64,000 nt of DNA from Diphasiastrum complanatum (GCA_029204225.1 CM055097.1:31896802-31960801), one strand, 5' to 3'. Counted from the first letter of the stretch, positions 1 to 15,003 are shown. Translations and numbers: made by a program. The notes: generated by a model from the letters alone, not told the origin.

Positions 1-2
1 CC

Positions 3-278
3 GTTTTGCGGAATTTATTTCTAGCACCTACACCATTGTGCTATGAGCCTCAGTGGGCTACTATCATTCAGCATAAATCTTTTGGCATGATTGCAGCAGA
101 TTTGATCAGTTGTAAGTGTTGGACTGAGAAGGCTGAGGTGAAATCCAGTACTATTTTTCAGAAATCCCTTCTCTCATGTACAACAAATGATTATGAGAAT
201 CAACAAGATTCTGACATGATATTTAATACATCTTTAGAACCATGTTCAAAACTTCAAGATGATTTATTGCTGATGTGA
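3..278 (+). CDS. Possible terminal exon of an unidentified gene, cut by the window edge
   Basis: The frame is open from the left edge and ends at a TGA at 276-278, giving about 91 residues. The first part (LAPTPLCYEPQWATIIQHKS) is compositionally like real protein, with mixed hydrophobic, Trp, Cys and Pro residues. The second half is Ser/Asn/Asp-rich, as in many plant C-terminal tails. No transposon domain is visible. I do not recognise the family. It could be the last exon of a host gene whose other exons lie to the left, or a chance open frame; the sequence alone does not decide. Confidence 0.3.
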   Translation, partial: VLRNLFLAPTPLCYEPQWATIIQHKSFGMIAADLISCKCWTEKAEVKSSTIFQKSLLSCTTNDYENQQDSDMIFNTSLEPCSKLQDDLLLM

Positions 279-1371
279 TTATTATAATTTGTGAGTGATT
301 ATAGTAAATTGTGATAGGAAACAAGTTCTAAGTTGTACTCAACATGGTGATCCATATTTGATGTGTTTTTATGCTTTAGCCAGCATAGTTTAAGATTGAT
401 GCATTCTAGCTCGACTACTTTTGATCAATATTTATTTATGGGATTTGTGCTATCATCTGTGCTTGAAAAGTAATGATGATATTTTTCTATGATCTAGCCA
501 ATATAGTTCAAGATTGATCTTTCTTCCATATATTTCAACCTAGTATCAAAGGCGAACACAAGCATTTATCAATAGATCAATCAAAACCTTTTTTGAGATC
601 AAAATTACCTATACTACTAATATTAGTTACAAAAAATTTGTGCTTTATCAAGTGTCAGTCCACCACATAGTTTGCAACGTTGCTGATCGTTGAAAACAAA
701 AGATTAAATAACATCGATAAGTGTTGAATTTTGACGAAAGTGTAAAATATCACTATATATATTTGCAATAGTTTAATAAACGTTGCAAAGCAATGTTTAT
801 ATTCTTCCTTCTTTCTATTTATATTGGTCAATGTTGCTGAAAACCTTATTGCTTAGTTATCATTTGATTTGTCCTCAACAATATCATTAGATAATTGAAT
901 TATCTCGATAATATCTACTAGCCAAGGTCTTTTTTCAATGGAACGAATGTTGGATGGTTCATGATCAAGAATATTCATGTCATGAAGATGAATTAAAATC
1001 GTCATCGTCACCAAATAAGACTGCATAATCTCGTATTGCATTAGCATCAACAATGTTTTTGAAAAACTTTTTTTATTGCATTTGTTGGCAACACAAACAA
1101 ACACCTTGGGTTGGATGCATTGGATAAACGTTTCAAACATAAGAATCATAACAAGGATATCAAATGTGTATTCTAATTACAGAATATCAATTACCTGCTC
1201 ACAATGGCTTGAAAGTTTCAATGTTTCAACTGGAGATGTGAGAATTTGATTTGTGTTAACTACATGTAGTTCATTCAAATACAATGTTGGAGGGTTTGCG
1301 GATCCCAAGGCAATCCTAATTAGTTTATTCGTTTATTAGAACTTAATAAGTGAGAGGGATTTTGTCGGAAT
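279..1371. other. Intergenic stretch without a supported gene
   Basis: The stretch is AT-rich. A 98-residue minus-strand ORF (1149-853) has no domain I recognise and could be a decayed transposase piece or chance. Two short direct repeats of the form 'agccagcatagttyaagattgat' style occur near 380 and 495, spaced by about 115 bp. Confidence 0.4.
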
Positions 1372-2655
1372 TAGGTGAGTAATAGAATGCGGAAAATTCC
1401 TACTTCCAATGCATGACTATGCCTATCAAAAATTGAACAAAGTGTTGGGAGAGAGAGGGGGAGAATAAATGACGAACATGAACGAGAAACGAACTCGAAC
1501 AAAGAACGAACGAGAAACGAACTCGAACAGAAAATGTTCGTGCGCAGCGGAATGAATTATATGACTCTCTCCCTAAGCATGACTACGCCTATCAAAATGA
1601 ACAAAACTTTAGTGATAGAATCACAGTCATTCTAGATTACGTAGCCAAACATCTCTGTTTATCTCACTTTCCCTCATCCTCGTGGAATGTCCAGATGGTA
1701 TCCAATATATACATAATATTACAGGTGTGCAGATGTGAAAGTATAGAGTGGATGTGCTGTCTGTAGGAGATCGTGGGTGGCTGCAATCGTTGTCCAAGTT
1801 GTTAGCGCAGCTGCATGGGGTGAGCATGAAAGGGTGCGACGTCAGTCAGTACTGAGGTGAACGTTGGTGATGATGCAAAAGTGTGTCACTTCTTACGAGT
1901 AGCCTTAGGATTAAGTTTACAGGGTGCCTTAGCTTTTAGGGCACTTTTGGCATTCAGTAAGGTAGTGTCACCTTTTCGTCCGTCACCATAATCTGTGTAA
2001 GAACACAGTGTCGCGATTCATTCGTCTTTTCTTCGTATGAGCGAATTTGCATGTAAATATGTAGACTGCGTGACAATGTTAGTAAATATGCACAACATGA
2101 ATGGAGGCAAATTAAAATTGGGATTTAGGAGTAGAAGGAGTAAATCCAACACAATATGGCAACTAACTTTTGCTAGATACTAAGTGATTATGTAGACAAA
2201 CATAAAGTATTGAATTCTCAGACAATTTCTATCAGTTACAAAACAATACAGAGATGCATGCATTCTGACACAAACTGAATGCAATAAGAAAATAGTTCTG
2301 ATTCAGAAAAACAAGATCAGATGCTAATGAGTGCAGTTAGAAACCGCGCATTCTAAAGCTATCTCTGAGTAACTGATAATAAGTTTGAAATAATTAACTC
2401 TGTTGATAAGCAGTAGCGCAATAGCAACTCTAAAATAAATCTCTAAAAGATTGATCTAGAATGCTCAAGAGAGTTCAAGCTTGAAAACTTGATAGAGAGC
2501 TAACAACAATACTTTCTGATTGTGAACGATTTGCTTGATGAGAGCACAGGAAGCGTCGTGTAATAACACTCAACTCCTTTACAATTCACAATGTTGATTG
2601 ATCATTCTACTTGGTCATTGATAATGAGATGATTTATACAAAGTAATTAGGTCAT
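1372..2655 (-). repeat. 3' LTR copy of Copia family A, with foreign sequence nested in it
   Basis: The stretch 2160-2655 aligns closely with 6165-6670, sharing for example 'ctaagtgatta', 'gcatgcattctgacacaaac' and 'gaagcgtcgtgtaataacac'. The stretch 1372-1440 aligns with 6060-6120. Sequence between these blocks is not in the other LTR and includes a duplicated 22-bp motif built on 'cgaacgagaaacgaactcga' (1485-1530). It looks like part of another LTR that landed here. Confidence 0.7.
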
Positions 2656-5600
2656 CAAAGTGGATTTGAATACCAAGACAGAAATGAGCTTCACCCAGAT
2701 CGTGGTCATGTAGAATTCAGAAGATAACATTGTCTTGTCTTCTTTTATCAGATCGGTACTGTTGCTGAAAAGCAATGTATCATCCACATACAAAGTGATA
2801 GTGATAATGATAAAAGATTGTTGCATTGTCTTGAAGTAAACATTTGAATCTGAAGAGCTAGGTGTGTAGCTATGATCAATAAGAAAAGTATTGATCCTTT
2901 GAAACCGTGCTTGAGCAGATTGCTTCAAGCCATAAAGTCCCTTATGAATTCTACACACATGATTGTGTTTACCCTTGATAATATAACCTTTGGATTGCAC
3001 TATGTAAATGTCTTCTTCAATAACTCCATTGAGATATGTTGTATGTACATCCATTTGATATATTTCCAAATCTGCAGCAGCAGCAAATGATAAAAAAAGT
3101 CGAATAGAAGAATGCTTGACTACTGGATTGAAAATCTCAATGTAATCGACATTGTATACCTGAGAAAGTCCTCTAGCAACAAGTCGGGCTTTTCTTCTGT
3201 CGATGCTTCCGTATGCTTTGTACTTGACTTTGAAAATCCATTTGCAATCAACTACGTTTCTGCTAGCAGGTAATTCGACAATCGTCCATGTCTGGTTCTT
3301 GATAAGAGATGAATACTCTTTATCCATAGCTTCTTTCCAAAGATCTAAATATGGCTGATTGAGTGCCTCTTTGACAGTTGTCGGCTCGTGAAGGTAGGCT
3401 GCAGACTCGTCGATATACCTGATAGGTGGTCTGCTAGCTCTTGATGATCTTTTGGAAAATAGAGAAAGTTGATCATTTTCATCATACTGTAGTTGCCGCG
3501 AATTGCAGCATCATCATCTTTTGATTTGCCGTTGATTTGTTGTTTGTCAAGAGTAGATGAGCTTGGTCCTTCAAGGGGAATAGTTGATTGAGGAATTGAA
3601 AAGTTCAATATGTTAGGAGAATCTAACAGGTCGGCTGGATGGGCTGCGTCTTTTCCCTTGAGGTCTTGAAACTGATCTTTGATGAAAATGTCATCTCGGC
3701 TAGTGAATACTTTCAAGTCGATGGGAGCGAACAACTTGTAGGCTTGATTTGAAATAGTGTAGCTGATGAAAATACATTTGATACTCTAGAAGTCGAGCTT
3801 CTTCCTAAGATCATGAAGAATCTGCGCATAAGCAGTACATCCAAAAACTCGTAAGTTTGATAAAGAAGGTTTGGTACCCGTCCAAACTTCGAATGGTGTT
3901 TTGTTTGAGAGACCTTTAGTAGGACATCTGTTCTGAATATAGGTTGCTGTTGAAACAACTTCAGCCCAGAAGGACTTCGGAAGTGTCGCATGTGATGACA
4001 TGCACTTTGCCGATTCGACTAAGGTTATGTTCTTTATCTCAGCAAGACCATTTGACTGAGGCAAATATGAGGTAATGTATTGTTGCTCAATGCCATTGTT
4101 AAGGCAATACTCCTTGAATTTGGTGGAGATGTATTCTCCCACGTTATCTGACCTCAGTGCTTCAATTTGTTTACCAGTCTGATTTTCTGGATGCTCTTTG
4201 AATTGTTTGAACTTGATGAAAGCCTCTGATTTCTGTTTAATAAATTAAACAACTGTTCGTCTGGAGAATTTGTCAATAAAGGTAATGAAATACTTTGCAT
4301 ATGGTAATGAAGAAGTTTGCATAGGTCCACATATATCTGTATGAACAACATCTAATAGACCTTTTGCTGCATGCCTATGACTTGTGATCTAAAAGAAATC
4401 CTAGTTTGCTTTCCAAGGATGCAGCTATGGAAGACAAGGAGATCAACTTTACCAGAAGGATAGTCGAGATCAAGAGCCATGGATTGTTTGGACATGTTTG
4501 AAACAGATGCATAACTCAAGTGTCCTAAGCGATGATGCCATAGTAATGCTTTATTGACAAGAACAGAGGTTTTCAAGGCTTGACTAGAATCAGAATAACA
4601 ATGTGCCATTGTATATAAGTATCCATGCCTCTTGCTAAGTGCAAGGATCTTATTACTCCTATTTATAATTCAGCATTGATCAAACTCAAACTCCACCTTA
4701 TGACCTAAATCTGTAATTCTACTTACTCATAACAGATTTGTAAAGAGTTTAGGAACATACAAGACTTTTGACAGTAGTTCGAATTGATCATGCCGAAATC
4801 TCAATCTTACAATACCTTCACCTTCGATAGTGTGAGTACTATTGTCACCAAGATGAACATACTTCTTTGTGCTGTAAGGCATATAGGATTGGAAAATCTC
4901 ACAATGATTGGTCATATGTTGAGTAGCTCCGAAAACCAGAAACCACGAATCATCTGAATTCACGTATTTGTCTTTGACTATAAAAGTGCCTTCGTCCATT
5001 TCGACTTGAGGAGATGCTGTAACTTTATTTGCTTGTTGATCAGGTTGCTTGGCTGCATTCTTTGCTTTGAGAATTCAACAATCCTGGATCTCATGGTTAT
5101 TGCGTTTGCAATACCTGCAAAACATCTTTTTCTTTGATGAATGTGGATTTGATGATTGTTTTGACTTTGAGTCTGTTTATGATTTGATGCAGACTGCTTG
5201 GAGCTTTTCTACCCCTTATTGACATATAGAGCATGAGACGAAGTGGTAGACAAAGTGTCTTGACTTCTTTGATTATCTTCTTGTAGCAACATAGTGATAA
5301 CTCTGATAAGAGTTAAATCTGAGTGTGTCATGATGATCATCACTTAGTTCTCATATGTAGAGGGCAGACTTGAAAGCAATGTCATTATTGCGTCTTGATC
5401 GTCTATGATTGATCCAACAACGACCATCTATTGCAAGAGATTTTTAAACTGGTTAATATGATTCTGAAGAGAATCACCATTTGACATCTTGAGTGTGAAG
5501 AATTTCCTTCGAAGATATAACTTGGTAGTTACGTCTCTCACATCATATAGTGAGTTCAGAATGTCCCAAACTTCTTTCGAAGTTTTAGCTTCAACTATGT

Positions 5601-5997
5601 GGCCAATTTGAGTATATGATATATTGAGGATAATAAGCACGAAAGCTTTACCATCCTTCGATTTCCATTTTGAGTCTTCTGTGTCATCTTCAGGTTTCAC
5701 TTCGATATCTGTAACAACATCCCATAAGTCGTTGGCGATTACCAAGGTCTTCATCTTAAATTTCCACAAATGATAATTGGATCCATTCAGCTTGTCTGCA
5801 ATAAGACCAGCTTGAATCCATCCGAAACTTAGTATGTCGATTGTATCGATAACGCTAAGATGTAGTGATTCCAACAACAGGAAATCAATTAGCTGATATT
5901 GAAAGGATAATATCAATTTGATATCGTGAAAGATATCAAGTATTAGAGCTTTTCGGTCTGATATCAAAATAGTATTAGGCCTTGAAGAAGAATCAGT

Positions 5998-6052
5998 GCC
6001 CTGATACCATGTAGATAAGCTTTGATACCATGTAGGTAAGTTTTGATACCAT
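5998..6052 (-). promoter_or_regulatory. Triplicated primer-binding-site motif at the LTR junction
   Basis: The plus strand shows three near-identical 19-21 bp units, each containing TGATACCATGT (6002-6012, 6023-6033 and 6044-6054). On the element strand each reads ACATGGTATCA, the complement of the Met-tRNA 3' end used by Copia elements to prime reverse transcription. Only the unit touching the LTR would be the normal site. The other two look like local tandem duplications. Confidence 0.6.
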
Positions 6053-7183
6053 GTCGGAAATAGGTGAGTAATAGAATGCGGAAACTTCCTACTTTCAATG
6101 CATGACTACGTCTATAAAAAATTGAATAAAGCAGTAGTGATAAAAATCACGTTCAATCTTTAGCAACTAACTTTCGCTAGATACTAAGTGATTACATAGC
6201 CAAACATAAAGTATTGAATTCTCAGACAATTTCTATCAGTTACAAAAACAATATAGAGATGCATGCATTCTGACACAAACTGAACGCAATAAGGAAATAG
6301 TATTGATTCAGAAAAACAAGATTAGATGCTAATGAGCGCAAGACAATAGCAGATAGAAACCGCGCACTCTAAATTTGTCTCTGAGTAACTGATAATAAGT
6401 TTGAAATAAGCAACTCTGCTGATAAGCAGTAGCACAATAGCAACTCTAAAATAAATCTCTAAAAGACTAAGCTAGAATGCTCAAGAGAGTTCAAGCTTGA
6501 AAACTTGATAGAGAACTAACAACAATACTTTCTTATTGTGAACGATCTGCTTGATGAGGGCACAAGAAGCGTCGTGTAATAACACTCAACACCTTCACAA
6601 TTCACAATGTTGATTGATCATTCTACTTAATCATTGATAATGAGATGTATAAACAGTTGATTTATACTAAGTAATTAGGTCATCAAATGCGATTGTCAGT
6701 TGGATGGAGTCCGTTGGCATTCATCCAGTTTTTCTCAGAAATTGTTTGTTGATAAGCGATGACAATTGGTCGTAAACAGTCTGTCTGCATAAATGAACGT
6801 AAACTGTCATTTTGCATAAATGAACGTAAACTACCACAAGCAAAAAATGCGACACTGCATTTTCACTCGTAATTTTTGACAGGTGAAAAATGCAAAAAAT
6901 GCGACACTGCATTTTTACACGCAATTTTTGACAGGCGAAAAATGCAAAAAAGCCGACACTGCATTTTTTCACGAGATTCTTGACAGGTGACATTGTCGGG
7001 TTTGTAGAGAGAGAAAATGTGACACTATTGTCAAAATCCATGTATTTCTGCAGATTGTGTAAAAACACTTGTAATTCTACAGACACTGTATAAAGGTACG
7101 GAAAAATCCGCAGAACTGGATAAACAGTTCAATGAAGATTAAAAATCGATTAATCGATTAGTAGGAAAGAGAATAATCCAACA
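6052..7183 (-). repeat. 5' LTR of Copia family A, copy 1
   Basis: On the minus strand the LTR starts TGTTGGATTATT at 7183 and ends CCGACA at 6052. That gives the usual TG...CA ends and a length of about 1.13 kb. It is followed on the element strand by TGGTATCA, the start of a Met-tRNA primer-binding site. The interior holds a 52-bp tandem repeat at 6843-7000. The matching LTR of the 32.5 kb copy ends at 33649 with the same CCGACA and primer site. Confidence 0.85.
6843..7000 (-). repeat. 52-bp tandem repeat inside the family A LTR, three units
   Basis: Each unit starts with GCGACACTGCATTTT or GCCGACACTGCATTTT and contains a 'ttgacaggtg'-like segment. Unit starts are at 6849, 6901 and 6952, a period of 51-52 bp. 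Related motifs appear in the other family A LTRs near 32600-32900 and 37640-37900, so the array belongs to the family and is not local. Confidence 0.75.
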
Positions 7184-7880
7184 TATTTGATACCCTGTGT
7201 GTGTAAGTCCAACGTGATGGTCACATAATTTGATTAGTTAAAAGTTATTAAAAGGACTTTAGGTCGTTTTGCAAGAATTAAATGACTCAAGGCCTAATAG
7301 TCAAGTTAGTGAATATAAAAAGGTTCTCTTCAACTTTCAAATTTCCAGAAATAAGGGAGGTGGAAATTGGCCAATACGATTTGAGGCCAAAGCCTTAAAT
7401 CCACTATATATAGTGGTACTTTGTAATTGATTTTACATGTTCATTTCAATAAAGTAGGTGGAACCTCTATCAAATTGAAATTGGATGTCCTTGCTCTTCT
7501 TTCTTGCTTCATCTCTCATGCTTATTTGGATTTTGGTATTTGCTGGATTTGCTAATTGTTGGGATTGTTTCTTTTTATACTTTTTGTGAGAGAAAAGAGA
7601 GAGAGAGAAAAAAGTAGGCTTGATCTTTGCTTGAGTAGTGTTAATGGATCGTAGTGTTGATGTTAGTGTTAACGGATTGTAGTGCTAATTGTGGAATCAT
7701 AATCATGTTCTTGAATATGAACTATGCTATCGCTCCCATGGGAACGAATCTCCGCGTGACAGTAAGTTAATCCTCTTCATCCTTTGATGCTTGATTGTGC
7801 TTGGATCTAGGGTTGAAGTTGGCTAGAAAATACTCGCTACACTTTTGGCACCATTGGTGGGGAGCTATGCCAAATTTTCA
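7184..7880 (+). mobile_element. Probable Gypsy LTR end and leader
   Basis: The block has an LTR-like layout on the plus strand: a TATA box (CTATATATAG near 7402-7411), an AATAAA signal near 7449, and at about 7842-7866 the segment TTTTGGCACCATTGGTGGGG. Plant Gypsy elements of the Athila/Tat group have a very similar TTGGCGCCGTTGCCGGGG just inside the 5' LTR. No gag or pol frame follows on this strand. This is therefore a remnant, and the exact LTR borders are uncertain. Confidence 0.4.
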
Positions 7881-8182
7881 CTTTCAGCATGTTTATGATC
7901 CATGCATGGATGGTAGCTTGCATATAGGCATCTTGTCTTGGCATATTAGTTTTATATATTGTAGAGCATACATACAAGTGGATCCTATATACAATTCCAC
8001 TGATCCCAATGGTCCAATGGAGAAACATGAAATTCTCCATGTAAAATGCCCCAAAACAGACAACTTTTCTGTTGTACAAAAAACTGTTCCCATAACCATA
8101 AAAACTCCTCTTTGTCCTAAACTGACTCCCAAGCCTCCCAAGAATTTCCTATGTTGTCTGGTAACATCAGATAGTCGACATG

Positions 8183-10180
8183 TCATTGCAATTCGATATC
8201 AAAATGGTGCGGCAACCATGTCTTTAATCTTTGAAAGAAAGTTTGAAATATTTCAGGACATACCTTTGAAACTTGTTGTCGAGTGCACTTCCCTTTCGGT
8301 TGTGCTTCTACTATGGCTTGATTGCACAAGTCAGTGGCCAATTTCTGATCATCGACCTGATGTTTCAAATCCGTGACTTCCTTCTGCAACTCAGCTATCT
8401 TTGTGACGGACTTTGCATATTATGAATGTGCTGTCAGGCCCAAACAGATAGGTACCGAGAGCAATTGTTTATGAAGGGCTGAGATTTGCTCAAGGGCCTA
8501 TGTATATTCAACATGAGTATCAGGACCCCCACAAGAAAGAGTTCAAGAAGATATCTCATTTAGTTCAGCTAACTCCTCTTCAAACAAGGCCTTCTCACTT
8601 TCGAGAGGCTCCAAGAAATCGACTCGAAAGTTGTCTGGAATCTGAGTTTGCAGCTGCTGTAGTTTTGAATAATCAACCTTTACAATACCAGCATCATTGC
8701 AACAACAACTTAGAGCATTTTTGGCCTTTATTCGTCGTGCCTTCTCTTCCGAAGATTGAGTATGCATGTTTGCATTCTCCTTCTGTACTTTTGAAAGAAT
8801 GGCATTGAACTCAACAATTTGTTGCAGGTCTTTTATTCAACTGGGCTTGTAAAGAATTATGTTGTTGTTGTAAGCTCGCAGTTGTGGCTTGAATTGTCTC
8901 TCGTCTTTAATGAATTTACGTCTATTTCAAATTTAGCAATGTCTTGGTTCGACAATTGAATGTGTCTGATTTTGCTCTTCGAGCTGCCTCTTCTCTGCCT
9001 CCAGGCTTTCAATGGCGCTGCACTGGAGTTTGAAATTTTCAACCAATTCATCATTGGATCTGAGGAGCCTCAAGACTTTAGCCCTCATTTTCTGATCATA
9101 TTCGTGTACTTGTGCAACAATGTCTTTTGCCCCCTTAGATAAGTCGATAAACCATTGAGACTAGGGATCCTCTTCTTCTGCCTCGGTTTTGACCTTCTTC
9201 TCTTTATCTTGTACATCTTTGACATCGTTAGATAGCTCATTCTCAGTTGCATCATCATCTTCCGAATGGCGGGGACTGAATGCTCTTCTGGGTCGAATCT
9301 TGCTATGTTGTAATAGTAGTAGCTAGTAGCTGTGTGACTTTTGTTGCTACCTCTTCATGTGATGTGTCTTCTGCTACCTCTTCTTGTGTTGTGTCATGTG
9401 TTGTGGCATCTATAGTGACTGCCTGAGTGGGTACAACATCAACCATGGTAGTAGTTGTATCTGCCTGGAGATTCGGTGGTGTTGAGGAAGTGGGTTGCAG
9501 GAGGCTCGAAAGATGTATTGCCATGGGAAGTGTCGGCCTTCCCTCAAGCAACCTTTTCTCTGCATCTGTTAGCACACCAATGTTCTCGCACAGGCATAAG
9601 ATATGTGCGCCAATAGCAAAAAACTTCATATTTTTAATCCATCTCAAAAATGCTTTATATGTTATACTTCCATAGCACACCATCTATCCACCTAACGCAT
9701 CCAAAATGTATCCAAAATTTTGGACAGAAATGGTAACATTGCATCCGTAATAAACAAAACTTGATTAACATATTTGCTAAAAAAATTGAATTGTTGGTCC
9801 TTGATCATAGTGATTTTGTACCCCTTGCTGGGCACAAAACAATTGGCCAGGAAGTACTTGGCCGCATGTATCTCGTTCTTGGATTTGTGATGTGCAACCC
9901 CATCCTAGGGCAATCCAAGAGCGGTAGAAAAAGTGGTCTCGTTGAAGAGATAAGACACACCCCGCATCTACACTATGATATCTGTTTCAGTTACCGAGCT
10001 GATGAAATTCACAAACTTGTTATTGACTTCAACAAGCACCACTGACGGATCAATGTTGAGATGGCATTGATCCAGGAGGGCCCAAATTGCTGAAAGTTTG
10101 ATAGAAGCACGCACTTTCCAATTGATAGCCGAGCTTGTTCCAACATCTATGATGAATAGTGAAGTGTTCGAGTCACGCTC
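8183..10180 (-). pseudogene. Decayed coding region with coiled-coil segments, family unknown
   Basis: The minus strand carries a series of protein-like blocks in the same direction. A hydrophobic N-terminal region (about 10150-9700) includes a stretch with WALLDQCHLNIDPSVVLVEV. A Thr/Ala/Glu-rich linker (9683-9303, with repeated 'HDTTQEEVAEDTSHEEVATK' character) follows. Heptad-rich segments come next at about 9130-8990, 8767-8543 and 8389-8183. The frame is interrupted several times. I cannot name the family; similar proteins in plant genomes are often carried by retrotransposons. Its position just right of a Gypsy-like LTR and leader on the opposite strand fits that idea but does not prove it. 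Confidence 0.4.
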
Positions 10181-12736
<2,556 letters not shown>

Positions 12737-12925
12737 GGAAGGGTCTAGAGACATCGGGACTTCGCACATGAGGGAGGTAAAAGCAACCCCCTCATCACAC
12801 GCTTGGAAGGGTCCAGAGACATCGCGACTTTGCACATGATGGGGGAAAAAGCAACCCCCTCATCACACACTTGAAAGGGTCCAATGACATCGTGCTGGGC
12901 AGAGAAGGGATCAGTTGCAGGGACC
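12737..12925. repeat. 68-bp tandem repeat, about 2.7 units
   Basis: Units start at 12737, 12805 and 12873 with GGAAGGGTC(T/C)AGAGACATCG or a near variant. Each contains AAAGCAACCCCCTCATCACAC in its second half. The third unit is partial. The array ends just before the left direct repeat of the Penelope-like element. Confidence 0.8.
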
Positions 12926-12985
12926 GACGCCTCAACATGATCCTTGAAGGTGGTGGTCCCGAACATTCGAGGTGGTGAGGTGGTG

Positions 12986-13332
<347 letters not shown>

Positions 13333-13641
13333 TGGAGGGAAGTTGAACTCTCACACCTTCCTGGATGCTACCAAACTTGACACTATAAGTGCAGGCTTTT
13401 TCGACACTTGGTTTCCACAATACCAGTGAAGAAGTTCTCTCCTCCACCACATGCTAAAAGTGCGCCCTACCAGTTCATTGATCGGCTGGTTGCGATCATA
13501 CGGTATGCATATCTTCCTCTTTTGCACTTCTTGTTATGCTCTACTCTCATAGTTAATGACATTCCGATAATCTTTAACTTATGTATTTTTGGTGCTCATC
13601 ATACGAAGGTATGATGGAGCCTTTGTGGAGTTAAGAGATGT

Positions 13642-14170
13642 AAGAGTCCAGCGATGGACTTCAATGGCTATTTTTGATAGGAAAAACTACCCATCCTGCA
13701 ACAATAGGCAGCGATGGTTTTCTTCTATCATAACGTTAACTCTTTGTGAGTTCAATCGACAAGGATGGCATACTGACCACCTATCCCAATACATAACTAC
13801 TCAATCTTGCTTAGTTGGCCAGCGATGGAGGGACACTCCATTTTCTTGCTTATTGCTTACTCCTTTTTATGAAGCTAGCCGTTGTCCAACGATGGATAGT
13901 CGGCCTCCTTTCGCAATGCAAATTGTTGTAAATGCATAATGTATGATTTTGACCAGCGATGGTCTATATGTCCCTGTTTGGAGGCAAGTTTATTCACCAT
14001 CATACTTTGTATTTACCCTGTTGTCCAACGATGGATAGGAGGAGCCTCTTTCTTGTATACTCTGAGAATTTATAAGGATTAATGGCTAACTGTCCAGCGA
14101 TGGACTGCAAATTGTTTTTATCATTTCAAATATGTTTTCATAGATATCCTCCTCTATCCAGCAATGGATG
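13642..14170 (+). repeat. Array of about eight short palindromes (CCAGCGATGG family) at near-regular spacing
   Basis: Palindrome units lie at about 13646-13661, 13707-13718, 13817-13829, 13884-13897, 13951-13964, 14022-14037, 14092-14105 and 14155-14169. The best ones read AGTCCA-GCGA-TGGACT, GACCA-GCGA-TGGTC, GTCCA-GCGA-TGGAC and ATCCA-GCAA-TGGAT. Four of these have GNRA-type four-base loops, and the stems differ between units by paired changes. Two units have an ACGA loop with a G-U closing pair, and two are weak. A further degenerate unit may sit near 13757-13769. Spacing is about 60-72 bp except for one gap of 110. The spacers are mostly unlike each other. The array lies in the leader of the Penelope-like element. 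I know of no named feature of this kind. Confidence 0.8.
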
Positions 14171-15003
14171 ATCGGCTACAATTAAGCTCAATACTGATGG
14201 CATATTGACTCTCTTTAAAGTGTTCACTTATGTTTGGTCTCATAATACAAAACTAATGATAGTGCATATTGTAGTTGCATCGTATTGCTCTGGCTTCTCC
14301 AAGTTACGGCTTGGTTCATATCTGAACGTAATACCAGTTATTTCAAGGTATGGCACCAACCAAATCTCCACAAAGCAACTTAGCTATTGTACTCCGAATA
14401 AGTCTTGTAAACATTCTATCTGTAATTTTGTGTGAATAGCTATATGCTAAAAAGTGTGTCTATTGGTGGTTTTATGATCTAAAAGAGAAAGAATTTCCTC
14501 GCTCAAAACAACCATAGCTGTCTCTCAAGAAGCTACGTCTACAACCATTCAGGTATTCTTTATGAGTTTAAGCAAACTCCTCGCATTCTTGGTGAGTATG
14601 GCAGTTTTAATTCCATATTTTTATGATGGGTCACTCGTCCACACAAGCTCATATGATAGGTCACTCTTCCACACAAACTCATATTTTTCTCTCTTCTTTT
14701 CTCTCAGTCTCCCTTTTTCAAAAAAAGAAATGACATAAAACCACACTTAGGTTGAACTAAAATCGATGTGTAGGAAGAAGAAGACAAAATTAGAAGACAA
14801 ATCAACGTTTCAGCAACTGGACATCTCCAATTCTCCACTAGTAGCGACTCAAGGAGACTTTTTTTGCATTTATGTTACCGAAATAGAGTATTTGACTTTA
14901 TCCATGTGAAGCATTTTTACGCTCATGTTTTACGCAAAATTTTTGGTACTATTGATGAACTCTTTTATGATATTACTTTTTATCTACCAAGTGTCAAAAG
15001 TGA

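Larger units (their letters stand above)
1372..7183 (-). mobile_element. Copia LTR retrotransposon fossil, family A, copy 1
   Basis: The parts read on the minus strand in Copia order. From right to left they are LTR (6052-7183), primer-binding site (just left of 6052), gag (about 5830-5430), CCHC region (near 5130), protease with WFLVFGATQHMTNH (4999-4727), GAG-pre-integrase (4609-4352), integrase (4350-3786), a C-terminal integrase linker (3734-3345) and reverse transcriptase (3327-2647). A second LTR (1372-2655) closes the left side. RT motifs include YGLKQSAQARFQRI and LYVDDTLLFSN. The element is broken in several places and is not expected to be active. The LTRs match at roughly nine bases in ten by eye, so it is not very young. 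The same family recurs at 27560, 32540 and 37501. A further LTR-like piece seems nested in the left LTR near 1443-2155. Confidence 0.88.

Noticed and set aside
853-1149. 98-residue minus-strand ORF as a transposase
   Set aside because: No catalytic motif, terminal repeat or homologous second copy is visible.
13642-14170. CRISPR array, because short palindromic repeats alternate with unlike spacers
   Set aside because: The repeats are only 10-16 bp and vary, spacing is irregular, the context is a plant retroelement and no cas-like gene is present.
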